Shown: piece after piece, positions 23,268 to 32,642 of the stretch | How positions within the stretch are numbered: position 1 is the stretch's first letter | How the letters are laid out: every line of letters starts with the position of its first letter | Source of the DNA: Paenibacillus bouchesdurhonensis | GTDB lineage: Bacteria; Bacillota; Bacilli; Paenibacillales; Paenibacillaceae | Direction of reading: 5' to 3' | Length of the DNA stretch: 64,000 nt | Assembly: GCF_900155685.1 (NCBI RefSeq) | Contig: NZ_LT732548.1 | Span: 1,694,696-1,758,695 of the forward strand | Position numbers and translations under genes: made by a program | Notes under the pieces: model-generated | Databases searched by the model: none | What the model was told of the DNA's origin: nothing | What the model saw: only the letters and a program-made list of their open reading frames with translations

Positions 23268-25325
23268 ATGACTAAGAAATTTCCGCCTATTAGTGATAAA
23301 CTTCCTGTTCTAATGCACGGAGCCGACTATAACCCGGATCAATGGCTGCATGATCCAAAGGTGCTGGAAGAGGATATTCGCATGATGAAGCTCGCGAATT
23401 GCAATGTGATGGCGCTGGGCATGTTCTCTTGGGCAGCTCTTGAACCAACGGAAGGGGTTTTTACGTTCGAATGGCTGGATAAGGTGCTGGATTCATTCGC
23501 GGCGAACGGGATCTATGCCTGGTTATCCACTCCAAGCGGTGCGCGTCCAGCCTGGATGTCGGCGAAATACCCTGAGGTGCTGCGCGTGGAAGCAAACCGC
23601 GTCCGCAATTTGCACGGGATGAGGCATAACCACTGTTATACATCGCCGGTCTACCGGGAGAAAACGGCTATTATTAATGGAAAATTGGCTGAACGTTACG
23701 GGAATCATCCCGCCGTCATCGGCTGGCATATTTCAAATGAGCTCGGCGGGGATTGCCACTGCGATTACTGCCAAGATGCATTCCGGGCATGGTTGAAGGA
23801 GAAATACGGTACGCTCGAGGCGCTTAACTTTGCATGGTGGACTTCCTTCTGGGCGCATAAGTACACGGACTGGAGCCAAATCGAGTCGCCTGCTCCGCAT
23901 GGCGAGAGTATGGTTCATGGCCAGAACTTGGATTGGCGCCGTTTCGTGACGGATCAAATGACGGATTACTGCGATCACGAAATTAAATCTGTGAAGACGG
24001 CGAACCCTGACTTGCCTGCAACGACGAATATGCACATGATCGAAGGGCTAGATTACCGGAAATTAGCTAAAATTCTCGACGTGATTTCCTGGGACGTGTA
24101 TCCGACCTGGCATGATTATAAAAATGATATCGAACTGGGCGCTTCGATCTCGTTCTGGCATGATCTGTACCGTTCGCTCCAGCAGAAGCCGTTCCTATTG
24201 ATGGAGAGCACGCCAAGCCTGACAAACTGGCAGCCGATCAGCAAACTGAAGCAGCCAGGCATGCATAAGCTGTCCTCTCTGCAGGCGGTTGCCCATGGAT
24301 CGGATTCCGTACAATATTTTCAGTGGCGCAAGAGCAGAGGCTCCAGCGAGAAGTTCCACGGGGCGGTCGTGGATCACGTTGGGCATGAACATACAAGAGT
24401 GTTTAAGGATGTCGCGGATTTGGGACGCACGCTTGCCGATATTTCGGAAATTGCGGGTACGCCCACTCCGGCGAAGACGGCGATTCTCTTTGACTGGGAT
24501 AATCGCTGGGCAGTACAGGATGCGCAGGGGCCGCGCAATGCAGGCATCCATTACGAGGAAACGGTCATCGCGCATCACCGTGCGATTTGGGAGCAGGGTG
24601 TGCCGACGGACATTATCGGCTCTGAGGATGATTTCGCCGGGTATAAGCTGATCGTTGCTCCGATGCTGTATCTGTGCCGGGAGGAGACGGGGCAGAAGCT
24701 GGAGAAGTTCGTCGAGAACGGCGGAACCTTGGTTACGACGTACTGGTCCGGTATTGTCAACGAGTATGATTTATGCCATCTTGGCGGGTTCCCAGGGCCG
24801 CTGCGCAAGACGCTTGGCATCTGGGCGGAAGAGATTGAGGGATTGTACGATCATGAACGGAACGGCATAGCGATGGCCGAGGGCAATGAGCTAGGCTTCA
24901 ACGGCAGCTTCGAATCCCATGAAATCTGTGAGCTGATTCATACGGAAGGCGCCTCGGTTCTGGCAACTTACACGGACAGCTTCTATGCGGGCAGACCAGC
25001 ACTAACCGTGAACCGGCTTGGAGAAGGCCGCGCTTATCATATGGCAACGCGCCTCAAGGACGATTTCCTCGGGGAGTTCTATAAGCAAATTGTAGATGCG
25101 GCAGGCGTTGAGCGGGCAATTCATACGGAACTGCCAGCTGGTGTAACCGCCCAGGTTCGAACGGATGGACAATCGGATTATGTATTTGTAATGAACTTCA
25201 GCGGACAGGAGCAGCGCGTAAAGCTGGATGAGCGCTCTTATACGAACATGGAAACGGGCGATGCTGTAAGCGGGGAGCTTGCGCTGCCTGTTCATGGAGT
25301 AGTTGTGTTGAAGCGCCTGGCATAA
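23268..25325 (+). CDS. Beta-galactosidase, glycoside hydrolase family 42
   Basis: 685 residues; AAGGAGAG precedes the ATG. The TIM-barrel domain has the acid/base Glu158 in SNELGG and the nucleophile Glu313 in LLMESTPS; four zinc cysteines C123, C163, C165 and C168 are in the expected GH42 spacing. A trimerisation domain and a small C-terminal beta domain follow. No signal peptide, so it acts inside the cell on imported galactosides, such as short galactan chains or lactose. It lies divergent from an AraC regulator and upstream of a GH35 enzyme. Confidence 0.95.
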   Translation: MTKKFPPISDKLPVLMHGADYNPDQWLHDPKVLEEDIRMMKLANCNVMALGMFSWAALEPTEGVFTFEWLDKVLDSFAANGIYAWLSTPSGARPAWMSAKYPEVLRVEANRVRNLHGMRHNHCYTSPVYREKTAIINGKLAERYGNHPAVIGWHISNELGGDCHCDYCQDAFRAWLKEKYGTLEALNFAWWTSFWAHKYTDWSQIESPAPHGESMVHGQNLDWRRFVTDQMTDYCDHEIKSVKTANPDLPATTNMHMIEGLDYRKLAKILDVISWDVYPTWHDYKNDIELGASISFWHDLYRSLQQKPFLLMESTPSLTNWQPISKLKQPGMHKLSSLQAVAHGSDSVQYFQWRKSRGSSEKFHGAVVDHVGHEHTRVFKDVADLGRTLADISEIAGTPTPAKTAILFDWDNRWAVQDAQGPRNAGIHYEETVIAHHRAIWEQGVPTDIIGSEDDFAGYKLIVAPMLYLCREETGQKLEKFVENGGTLVTTYWSGIVNEYDLCHLGGFPGPLRKTLGIWAEEIEGLYDHERNGIAMAEGNELGFNGSFESHEICELIHTEGASVLATYTDSFYAGRPALTVNRLGEGRAYHMATRLKDDFLGEFYKQIVDAAGVERAIHTELPAGVTAQVRTDGQSDYVFVMNFSGQEQRVKLDERSYTNMETGDAVSGELALPVHGVVVLKRLA

Positions 25326-25423
25326 GATCGAGCGGTATTATAACGTTATTCCACTCCGCTGGGGACTGAGGCGTTCCTTAAGCCAAAGAATAGAGTAGAG
25401 TCAATTGTAAATATAGCCTCATA

Positions 25424-25450
25424 ACAAGCCGGAGCGAATGCCCGGCTTGT
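25424..25450 (+). terminator. Hairpin between GH42 and GH35 genes
   Basis: Perfect 9-bp arms ACAAGCCGG and CCGGCTTGT with a 9-nt loop, followed by CTTCTCTG rather than a clean T run. It may terminate partially and lower read-through into the GH35 gene. Confidence 0.55.
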
Positions 25451-25508
25451 CTTCTCTGAATTGGTAATTGGCAGTTCCAAAATTATAGCTGTGAGAGGAG
25501 TTTTGACG

Positions 25509-27932
25509 ATGCAATATTCCATTCGTGCCAAGATTATGCCTAAAGAAATACGCCCCTCCACCTTACGGTTGGGCGGACGCAATCCTGCTGGAGATGAAAT
25601 CGGCTTCACTAATTATTATATGGAATTGAATGGAGATCCGTTTATAGCCATCTGCGGTGAATTTCATTATTCCCGCTATCCAGAAGCGGGTTGGAAAGCC
25701 GAAATCAACAAGATGAAAGCATCGGGCATCAATATTCTTGCGACTTATATTTTCTGGAATCACCATGAGGAGATCGAAGGGGTCTACAATTGGCAGGGGA
25801 ACCGCAATTTGCGGAAGTTCATTGAGCTGTGCCAGCACAGCGGCCTTTACGTGATTCTGCGCATCGGGCCTTTCTGTCATGGAGAGGTGCGCAACGGCGG
25901 GCTGCCGGACTGGCTGTTTGGCCGAACGTTCGATGTGCGCTCGAACGATGAGGGATATTTGCATTATGTCCGTCGTTTATATGCGGAAATCGGACGGGAA
26001 GCGTCCGGGCTGATGTTCAAGGACGGCGGGCCCGTTGTCGGCATTCAGCTGGAGAACGAGCTTAATGCCGCCGCGGCGCTCTGGGAACTGACTGCGAAGC
26101 AGGGAGATGAGTATTTAAGCGGAGGCAGCCGGGGCAGCGAAGGGGTAAAGCATATGCGGCACCTGAAGGAAATGGCGATCGAAGCAGGGCTTGAAGCTCC
26201 GATTTATACGAGTACGGGCTGGGGCGGGGCACCGGTGCTGGAGGATGAGGTGCTGCCGCTCTATGGCGGTTATGCCTATACGCCTTGGAGTATCAGCGCG
26301 CAAGATCAACTGCAGCAGCCGACGCGGGAGTATTTATTCGACAGCTATCATGATGAAGGGGTAGCCGGGGAATTTTCGCCGCCGTACCCGAAGGAAAAAT
26401 ATCCGTTTGCCTGCTGCGAAATGGGCGGGGGCATGCAGACCTGGTATTTGTCCCGCTTTCAGGTGGAGCCGGAGAGCGTATCTGCGATGAGCCTGATGAA
26501 AATCGCGGGGGGCTGCAACTTTATCGGGTATTATATGTTTCATGGCGGAACGAATCCGGTAGGCCGGGATGGTTATATGAACGAGAGCACAACCCCGCGG
26601 ATTACGTATGATTTTCAGGCTCCGATTGGGGAATTCGGCCAAATTCGGGATTCGAATCACCAGCTTCGCCTTCTGCACTATTTTCTCAGAGCATTTGGGG
26701 ATCGTCTTGCCTCAACGTCTACAGTATTGCCCGAGGGAGCGACCGGGCTTACGCCGGAGAACACAGATGTGCTGCGTTATGCCATACGTACAGACGGGAA
26801 ATCTGGATTTGTATTTGTGAATAACTATCAGGATCATGTCGAGATGAAAGAGCATAGCGAGGTGCAGTTTGTCCTTCAATTGCCGGAGGGAGATCTTGTC
26901 CTGCCTCAGTCCAATTCATTGACAGTCCGGAAAAACGCTTCGTTTATCCTGCCGTTTCAATTTGATCTGTCCGGCTTGCTTTTGCGCTATGCAACGGCTC
27001 AGCCTGTAACCGTGACGGATTCGGGAGAAATAAGTACTTATTTCTTTGCTATGCTGGAAGGAATCGATGGGGAATTCGTGCTGGCTGCAGACGGTATCGG
27101 AAGCATCGAGTGCGATGCGGGGACGGTACAGCTAGAAGACGGAAGCTACTGTATCGTCGTGCCGCATGACGCATCGGCGATGATTCGCATTCATCGCATG
27201 GACGGGAGCGAGACCCGTATTTATGCGATGGCATCCGAGGAAGCCTTCAAGCTGTGGGAAGTGGAGACAAGGACAGCAAGAAGCGAAGACGAATCGGGAG
27301 TAGAGTTGGTATCAGCCACAGCACGAGGTAAAAGCAGAAGACGCCTTCTTTTCTCGGGAACACCGCTCGTCGGCACGGCCGAAGGACTTGAATTTTTCAG
27401 CTATGGCGCGCATGAATTTTCGTTCCGGGAGTATCAGCATGAAGTGGATGAGCAGGAGTGGCTGATAGAGGAAAAGGACTGTCGTATTTCGGCCCAGCGG
27501 GAAGGCTGGTTTGAAACATGTCATATACAGATTCCGGCCAAAGAGATTAAAATGGAAGTGAATCGCATTCATGATCATAAGATGCTGGTTTCCTTAGATC
27601 AAGGTATACTGGACAACGTAGAGGATGTACTCCTGAAGATCAATTATACGGGGAATGTCGGCTACGCTTTCTCGGAGGGCCGGTTGTTTCACGATCATTT
27701 CTATAATGGAGCCCTATGGGAGATCGGTTTGTCGCGGTTCAAGGAGGCTATTCAGGGCGGGGAAATCGTACTGGAAACGACACCGCTCCGCGAAGTAGTC
27801 ATAAATGTGGCACAAGACGCGGCTATGGCGGTGGAGCAGCTGTTTGAGGGAGAGCAGACGGCGGAATTTCATCAGGTATCGGCTGAGCCGGTATATCGCG
27901 TCGCGGTGACGAGCAGAATGAAAAAGTTGTAG
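25509..27932 (+). CDS. Beta-galactosidase, glycoside hydrolase family 35
   Basis: 807 residues from the ATG at 25509 (GAGAGGAG in front; an in-frame ATG at 25461 has no ribosome site). The catalytic barrel begins at about residue 45 (ICGEFHYSRYP), with acid/base Glu184 in QLENEL and probable nucleophile Glu304 in CEMGGGM, and the family segment YMFHGGTN at about 338-345. The C-terminal half has beta-sandwich domains. No signal peptide, so cytoplasmic. It probably removes terminal beta-galactose from imported galacto-oligosaccharides, alongside the GH42 enzyme. It ends 19 bp before the galactokinase-family gene. Confidence 0.93.
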   Translation: MQYSIRAKIMPKEIRPSTLRLGGRNPAGDEIGFTNYYMELNGDPFIAICGEFHYSRYPEAGWKAEINKMKASGINILATYIFWNHHEEIEGVYNWQGNRNLRKFIELCQHSGLYVILRIGPFCHGEVRNGGLPDWLFGRTFDVRSNDEGYLHYVRRLYAEIGREASGLMFKDGGPVVGIQLENELNAAAALWELTAKQGDEYLSGGSRGSEGVKHMRHLKEMAIEAGLEAPIYTSTGWGGAPVLEDEVLPLYGGYAYTPWSISAQDQLQQPTREYLFDSYHDEGVAGEFSPPYPKEKYPFACCEMGGGMQTWYLSRFQVEPESVSAMSLMKIAGGCNFIGYYMFHGGTNPVGRDGYMNESTTPRITYDFQAPIGEFGQIRDSNHQLRLLHYFLRAFGDRLASTSTVLPEGATGLTPENTDVLRYAIRTDGKSGFVFVNNYQDHVEMKEHSEVQFVLQLPEGDLVLPQSNSLTVRKNASFILPFQFDLSGLLLRYATAQPVTVTDSGEISTYFFAMLEGIDGEFVLAADGIGSIECDAGTVQLEDGSYCIVVPHDASAMIRIHRMDGSETRIYAMASEEAFKLWEVETRTARSEDESGVELVSATARGKSRRRLLFSGTPLVGTAEGLEFFSYGAHEFSFREYQHEVDEQEWLIEEKDCRISAQREGWFETCHIQIPAKEIKMEVNRIHDHKMLVSLDQGILDNVEDVLLKINYTGNVGYAFSEGRLFHDHFYNGALWEIGLSRFKEAIQGGEIVLETTPLREVVINVAQDAAMAVEQLFEGEQTAEFHQVSAEPVYRVAVTSRMKKL

Positions 27933-27951
27933 GAGACAGGAGGACTTCAAT

Positions 27952-29241
27952 ATGCTAAATGCAGAGCAAACCATTGAAAGGCTGCAAAGCAGCACTGCAA
28001 AGACATTACTGTCCAAAATGTACGGGGAAGGACAGCTATCGGATCAAATTACTCGATACAGCGCATTGATCCAATCTTTTAAGGGGCATTTCGGAGATGG
28101 CGAGCTGGCTTTATTCAGCGCACCCGGCCGCTGCGAAATCGGTGGAAACCATACGGATCATAACCAGGGGAAGGTGCTGGCGGGCAGCATAAATCTTGAC
28201 ACCATTGCAGCAGCCGTGAAGGTGGACGAGCCGGTCATTACATTTATTTCGGAAGGCTATCCGGGACAATTTGAGGTTGATTTGACGCAGCAGGAGGCGG
28301 TTGAGGGCGAGGCTTCCACTTTATCGCTTGTTCGCGGCATCGTCTCCGGGTTTAAGGAAATGGGCTATGAAGTAGGCGGCTTTAAAGCCTATATTACGAG
28401 CAATGTCATTCCCGCATCGGGACTCAGCTCCTCGGCTTCGTTCGAAATGCTGATCGGCAGCATCCTGAACACGTTCTATAATGAGTCCAAATTGGATGCC
28501 GTCATTTTGTCCGAAATCGGCAAATATGCGGAGAACAAGTACTGGAACAAGCCATCCGGCTTGCTCGACCAAATGGCCTGCGCTTACGGGGGCCTCATTA
28601 CGATTGATTTCGCAGATCCAGAGCAGCCTGTCATTCAGCCGGTAGACTATGATTTTCAAAGCAGCGGCTACTCTTTGGTCATTGTGAATACGGGCGGCAA
28701 TCATGCCGATTTGACAGAGGATTACGCCGCTGTGCCGAATGAAATGCATGCCGTAGCCAAGGCGCTTGGCGCTAAGGTTTGCCGCGATCTTTCACCGGAG
28801 GATGTTTATCGCAACTTGAATTCCCTTCGCGAGCAATGCGGAGACCGCGCAGTACTGCGGGCGCTGCACTTTTTTGCAGAGAATGATCGAGTGGATGCCC
28901 AGGTAGAAGCTTTGCAGGGCGGACAATTGGACAGATTCCTGGAGCTGATCACGGATTCGGGGAACTCCTCCTGGAAGTGGCTGCAGAACTGCTATCAGGA
29001 AACCGATGTTCGTCATCAAGGCATTACGGTGACGCTGGCGCTCACAGAATCTTATTTGAAATCGATCGGCAAAGGGGCCTGCCGCGTACATGGCGGAGGA
29101 TTTGCCGGAGTGATACTGACGATACTTCCAAATGAAGAAGCACCGAAGTATGCCCAATTTATTAAAGAGACGATTGGCACCTCCACCTTCATTATCAACG
29201 TACGGGAGCAAGGAGCTATCTGTTTGGATTTGGAGGGTTAG
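27952..29241 (+). CDS. Galactokinase-family GHMP kinase (divergent clade)
   Basis: 429 residues; GGAGG lies 8 bp before the ATG. GHMP features: the galactokinase signature region SAPGRCEIGGNHTDHNQG at about 56-73, the ATP loop IPASGLSSSAS in the middle, and the C-terminal CRVHGGGFAGVIL. In classical galactokinases the first motif reads GEHTDY; here the Glu is Asn and the Tyr is His. That form is seen in a divergent Firmicute clade by my recollection. It phosphorylates C1 of galactose, or of a related sugar, released by the upstream GH42 and GH35 enzymes. No galT or galE is in this window. Confidence 0.82.
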   Translation: MLNAEQTIERLQSSTAKTLLSKMYGEGQLSDQITRYSALIQSFKGHFGDGELALFSAPGRCEIGGNHTDHNQGKVLAGSINLDTIAAAVKVDEPVITFISEGYPGQFEVDLTQQEAVEGEASTLSLVRGIVSGFKEMGYEVGGFKAYITSNVIPASGLSSSASFEMLIGSILNTFYNESKLDAVILSEIGKYAENKYWNKPSGLLDQMACAYGGLITIDFADPEQPVIQPVDYDFQSSGYSLVIVNTGGNHADLTEDYAAVPNEMHAVAKALGAKVCRDLSPEDVYRNLNSLREQCGDRAVLRALHFFAENDRVDAQVEALQGGQLDRFLELITDSGNSSWKWLQNCYQETDVRHQGITVTLALTESYLKSIGKGACRVHGGGFAGVILTILPNEEAPKYAQFIKETIGTSTFIINVREQGAICLDLEG

Positions 29242-29329
29242 GGTTGAGCGAACCCGAGGACAAACTAAAGGAAGCGCGGATGGGTAGGCATAAGGGATTA
29301 TATTTTTGTGGAGTACTAGTTCGTACAGG

Positions 29330-29370
29330 AGCAGTTATCCTAGAGAAATTCTAGGGTGGCTGCTTTTTTT
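29330..29370 (+). terminator. Terminator of the GH35-galactokinase unit
   Basis: Arms AGCAGTTATCCTAGA and TTCTAGGGTGGCTGCT pair with small mismatches, GAAA-type loop, then seven T. Confidence 0.85.
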
Positions 29371-29452
29371 AGGGATATCATTTTAAATAAATGTATACTG
29401 TTTTAAATTTATTATTCCAAAATATTTACTTTTATAGTATATTGTAGTTTGA

Positions 29453-29466
29453 GGAAAGCGTTATCA
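29453..29466 (+). promoter_or_regulatory. cre site upstream of the endo-arabinanase gene
   Basis: GGAAAGCGTTATCA matches 13 of 14 positions of cre TGWAARCGYTWNCW. It lies 39 bp before the ATG and downstream of AT-rich promoter-like DNA (TATAGTATATT), so CcpA could act as a roadblock. Confidence 0.7.
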
Positions 29467-29505
29467 TTTTTCTCAGCAAATTTATATCCAATGGAGGAAT
29501 GTTAA

Positions 29506-30444
29506 ATGCGTTATCGGAAATTGCTTTTGTCGATCATTTGCAGCGTGGCTATTCTTGGTTCGGCTGTTGGTACGGCGCTTGCGGCGCATTGGAACCTGAC
29601 AGGGGATGTCGGCGTTCATGATCCGTCCATCATTAAGGAAGGCTCGGCCTGGTATACGTTCTCAACAGGACAGGGCATACAAGTGCTTCGATCGGATAAC
29701 GGCACCAACTGGTACCGTGTTCCCCAAATTTTCTTGACCCCGCTTTCCTGGTGGAAAACCTATGTGCCGAACATGACTACCAACGATGTATGGGCACCGG
29801 ATGTGCAGCTTTACAACGGGCGGGTATGGCTTTACTATTCGATTTCAACCTTCGGCAAAAATACCTCGGCGATCGGTCTTACTTCGGCAACGAGTGTAGG
29901 GGCGGGCAGTTGGCGGGATGACGGGCTTGTCATTAAATCTGATCCTTCTGTGGATTACAATGCGATTGACCCAAATCTGGTCATCGATGCATCCGGAAAT
30001 CCGTGGCTGGCTTTCGGCTCCTGGTTCAGTGGCATTAAGATCACAAAGCTCGACAAAACGACGATGAAGCCAACAGGCAGCCTCTATTCGATCGCCAAGC
30101 GGAGCAATGGAATTGAGGGCGTGTCTATCGTATATCGCAACGGCTATTATTACATGTTCGCTTCCATTGATAATTGCTGCCAAGGCTCGAACAGCAACTA
30201 TAAAATCGTCGCTGGGCGATCAACGAGCATCACCGGGCCTTACAAGGATAAGAACGGGGTAGATATGATGAACGGCGGAGGAACGGTATTCGATGCGGGC
30301 AATACGCGATGGGCAGGCCCTGGCGGACAGCATGTGTATAACAATGTGATTGCAAGGCACGCTTATGACCGGAATGATAACGGCAATCCGAAGCTGCTCA
30401 TCAGCGATTTGAACTGGGACTCCAGCGGCTGGCCTACGTATTAG
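29506..30444 (+). CDS. Secreted endo-1,5-alpha-L-arabinanase, GH43
   Basis: 312 residues; GGAGG lies before the ATG. Signal peptide residues 1-27 with a likely cut after ALAA. The five-bladed GH43 propeller has its catalytic residues in place: base Asp39 (VHDPSI), pKa-tuning Asp155 (AIDPNL) and acid Glu204 (GIEGVS). Length and motifs match AbnA-type single-domain endo-arabinanases that cut alpha-1,5-arabinan outside the cell. A cre site upstream points to glucose repression. A truncated second GH43 gene follows 105 bp downstream. Confidence 0.94.
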   Translation: MRYRKLLLSIICSVAILGSAVGTALAAHWNLTGDVGVHDPSIIKEGSAWYTFSTGQGIQVLRSDNGTNWYRVPQIFLTPLSWWKTYVPNMTTNDVWAPDVQLYNGRVWLYYSISTFGKNTSAIGLTSATSVGAGSWRDDGLVIKSDPSVDYNAIDPNLVIDASGNPWLAFGSWFSGIKITKLDKTTMKPTGSLYSIAKRSNGIEGVSIVYRNGYYYMFASIDNCCQGSNSNYKIVAGRSTSITGPYKDKNGVDMMNGGGTVFDAGNTRWAGPGGQHVYNNVIARHAYDRNDNGNPKLLISDLNWDSSGWPTY

Positions 30445-30549
30445 GATCGATTTTGAACACGTCATTGACGTACGGAAGCTGAAGTTTGAATGGTTTGAGC
30501 CTGCTAGAACTGCAAAAGGAGAGATTTCATTTATAGGAGGTTTTATTTT

Positions 30550-30825
30550 ATGAAAATGCAAAATAAATGGCGTGCCGGTTTTATGCTGGCCTGCATGCTA
30601 ATTCTCACCTCCTTTCCCCTGCAAGCCAGCGCGGCCTCTACCACATTTATTAATCCAGTCGCGCCTTATTCCTCGGCAGACCCGCATGTGATGAAGCATA
30701 CGGACGGTTATTATTATTTTGTCCATACTTCGCAATACTGGGATAAGATCGATATCGTCCGCTCGTCCTCCTATCCGGGTATATATACTCAGAAGAATTA
30801 TCAACTGTGGGGGATGCAGTTCTAG
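30550..30825 (+). pseudogene. Truncated secreted GH43-like protein
   Basis: 91 residues with an intact ribosome site (ATAGGAGG) and signal peptide (1-28, ending ASAA), then the first blade of a GH43 propeller: NPVAPYSSADPHVMKHTDGYYYF with the base Asp. Family resemblance ends around SSYPGI, and the frame stops 13 residues later at QLWGMQF. GH43 enzymes need about 300 residues, so the blades carrying the other two catalytic residues are missing. No remaining GH43 sequence is seen before the next gene, so this is a clean 3' deletion rather than a frameshift. The fragment may still be secreted but should have no glycosidase activity. Confidence 0.75.
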
Positions 30826-30841
30826 CTTAATATTCATAGAG

Positions 30842-30880
30842 AAAGGAAGCTAGCGGCCTGAAACCAGATAGCTTCCTTTT
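30842..30880. terminator. Terminator between convergent GH43 remnant and kinase genes
   Basis: Arms AAAGGAAGCTA and TAGCTTCCTTT with a loop of about 16 nt and seven T on the plus strand. The kinase stop codon on the minus strand is immediately adjacent. Confidence 0.8.
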
Positions 30881-30881
30881 T

Positions 30882-32636
30882 TTACTCCATAACCGGCAGC
30901 GTAATTTTGATCGCCGTACCGTACCCTTCCTCGCTTTCGATTTGTACGCCGTAATTTGATCCGAACAACAACTGAATCCTCGCGTGGACATTATTGATCC
31001 CGATCCCGGATAAGTGATGTTTCTTCTTTTCCTTCATCTGATCGACGCTAGAGGACATGCCGACCCCGTCATCCATGATCTCGATCATTAAATTCTCTTC
31101 AAGTCGGCGTATAAAAATATGAATATTCCCGTTTACGAGTCCCGGGAAAGCATGGAAAAAAGCATTCTCCACAAAAGGCTGAATGATCAGCTTGGGAACA
31201 AGAAGCTGCCCACAGTCCTCTGCTATTTCATAATGAACCCCGATTTGTTCCCCGTATCGGATCTGGTTAATGAACACGTAGTGCTTGAGGGTTTCTATTT
31301 CGGTCTCCACGGTCACTAAATCCTCGGTCGAGCCAAGCGTGCTCTGCAGCATCGAAATCAGGCTGTCGATCGTTTGATCCACCTCATCTGTGCGGTGCAT
31401 TTTTGCCAAATATTTAATCGAGCTCAGGGTGTTGTATAGAAAATGCGGATTGATCTGCATTTGCAGTGCATTAAGGTCGGCCTTTCTGCGTTCCTGCTGT
31501 TCAAATACCAGCTTATCGGTATACTGATCGATTTCTCGGATCATCCGATTGTAAGCCTTGGTCAGCACGTTCGTCTCATAGCTGTCGCCTTCCTTCAAGG
31601 GATGAAATTTCAAATTATCCCCTTTGGAGGTCTGCATCGTTTTGACCAATTGGTTCAGTGGGCGGGTAATTCGTCTGCTTAGGGAGTAGACAAACGGCAT
31701 AGTGATCAAGAGTACGATGCTGATGACCATAAAAATCTCGGTGGAAATGTTGTATAAAGGTGCAAAGGCAGTTAACTGATTGATTTCCTCCAGTAAATAC
31801 GCATTGAATTCCGGCAGATAGTAGGATATATAGGTCTGCTTGTCCTCTGAATCTGACCAAACGCCCCCCTGCTGAGACACGTGATTAGCCATAGACAGAA
31901 GGGACAAGTTCTTCTTGCTGATAGAATCCTTGCGGCTGCTGGACAGTATCGTGCCATCCGAAGAGATCAATGAAATATGGATGCCTTCGGAAATATAGGG
32001 ACTGTATTTGCGGTAAATATTCAGCTCATCCATCACGACCGCAGCATATCCGTACATCCAGCCTGTTCCACTGTCGACAAGCGGCTTAGTAGCAAAAATA
32101 TAGTTATCATATGGGACAGACTCTACGAATAAATCCGGGCTGCTGTTGTACCTGATAAGGTTAGGAATCGTTCCGTCAACAGTCATATAGGTCGAAACGA
32201 TATCCTGAGGAATTTTGTCCCATTTTAAGGCGTTGCTCGAATAATGCCGGCCGCCTATCCCCGGCAGGGCAGATACAATAATATGCGATTTCTCCGGACT
32301 TAAATAGTCTTTGTACAAGTCAATGTATTTGCCTAAGGTCATGACCAGATTTATTTGCTCCTGCGGCGTATTCGCTGGTCTTGTAATGTAGTTCCTGAAT
32401 TCGCTGCTGCTGTTGATTTGCATCATCGTATTGACGACTTGATCGTTGTAATTCAGCAGCTCGTCTTTAACATGGTTCATATTCGCAGATGCATTCTTGA
32501 CGACTTGATTTAGCAAAATACGCTCCGAGATCGTCGAGGAGGCGAGCATCAGCAGGATTGAAATAATAAGAATGCCCGAGAGCATCAGGACAAGAATTTT
32601 CATAAAGATGCTATTTTTTCGCAGCACGTTGAACAC
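30882..32636 (-). CDS. YesM-like sensor histidine kinase (block 2)
   Basis: 584 residues from a GTG at 32636; an alternative GTG at 32627 has better spacing from AGGTG. Membrane span 1 is at about 12-32, an external Cache-type sensor follows, span 2 is at about 295-315, then HAMP, the His_kinase domain with QMQINPHFLYN and the HATPase domain with MDDGVGM and GIGINNVHAR. It lies 6 bp after its response regulator on the minus strand; in blocks 1 and 3 the kinase comes first. It probably senses arabinan-derived sugars, judging from the flanking GH43 genes and divergent importer. Confidence 0.92.
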   Translation of the reverse strand: MFNVLRKNSIFMKILVLMLSGILIISILLMLASSTISERILLNQVVKNASANMNHVKDELLNYNDQVVNTMMQINSSSEFRNYITRPANTPQEQINLVMTLGKYIDLYKDYLSPEKSHIIVSALPGIGGRHYSSNALKWDKIPQDIVSTYMTVDGTIPNLIRYNSSPDLFVESVPYDNYIFATKPLVDSGTGWMYGYAAVVMDELNIYRKYSPYISEGIHISLISSDGTILSSSRKDSISKKNLSLLSMANHVSQQGGVWSDSEDKQTYISYYLPEFNAYLLEEINQLTAFAPLYNISTEIFMVISIVLLITMPFVYSLSRRITRPLNQLVKTMQTSKGDNLKFHPLKEGDSYETNVLTKAYNRMIREIDQYTDKLVFEQQERRKADLNALQMQINPHFLYNTLSSIKYLAKMHRTDEVDQTIDSLISMLQSTLGSTEDLVTVETEIETLKHYVFINQIRYGEQIGVHYEIAEDCGQLLVPKLIIQPFVENAFFHAFPGLVNGNIHIFIRRLEENLMIEIMDDGVGMSSSVDQMKEKKKHHLSGIGINNVHARIQLLFGSNYGVQIESEEGYGTAIKITLPVME

Positions 32637-32642
32637 CTATCT

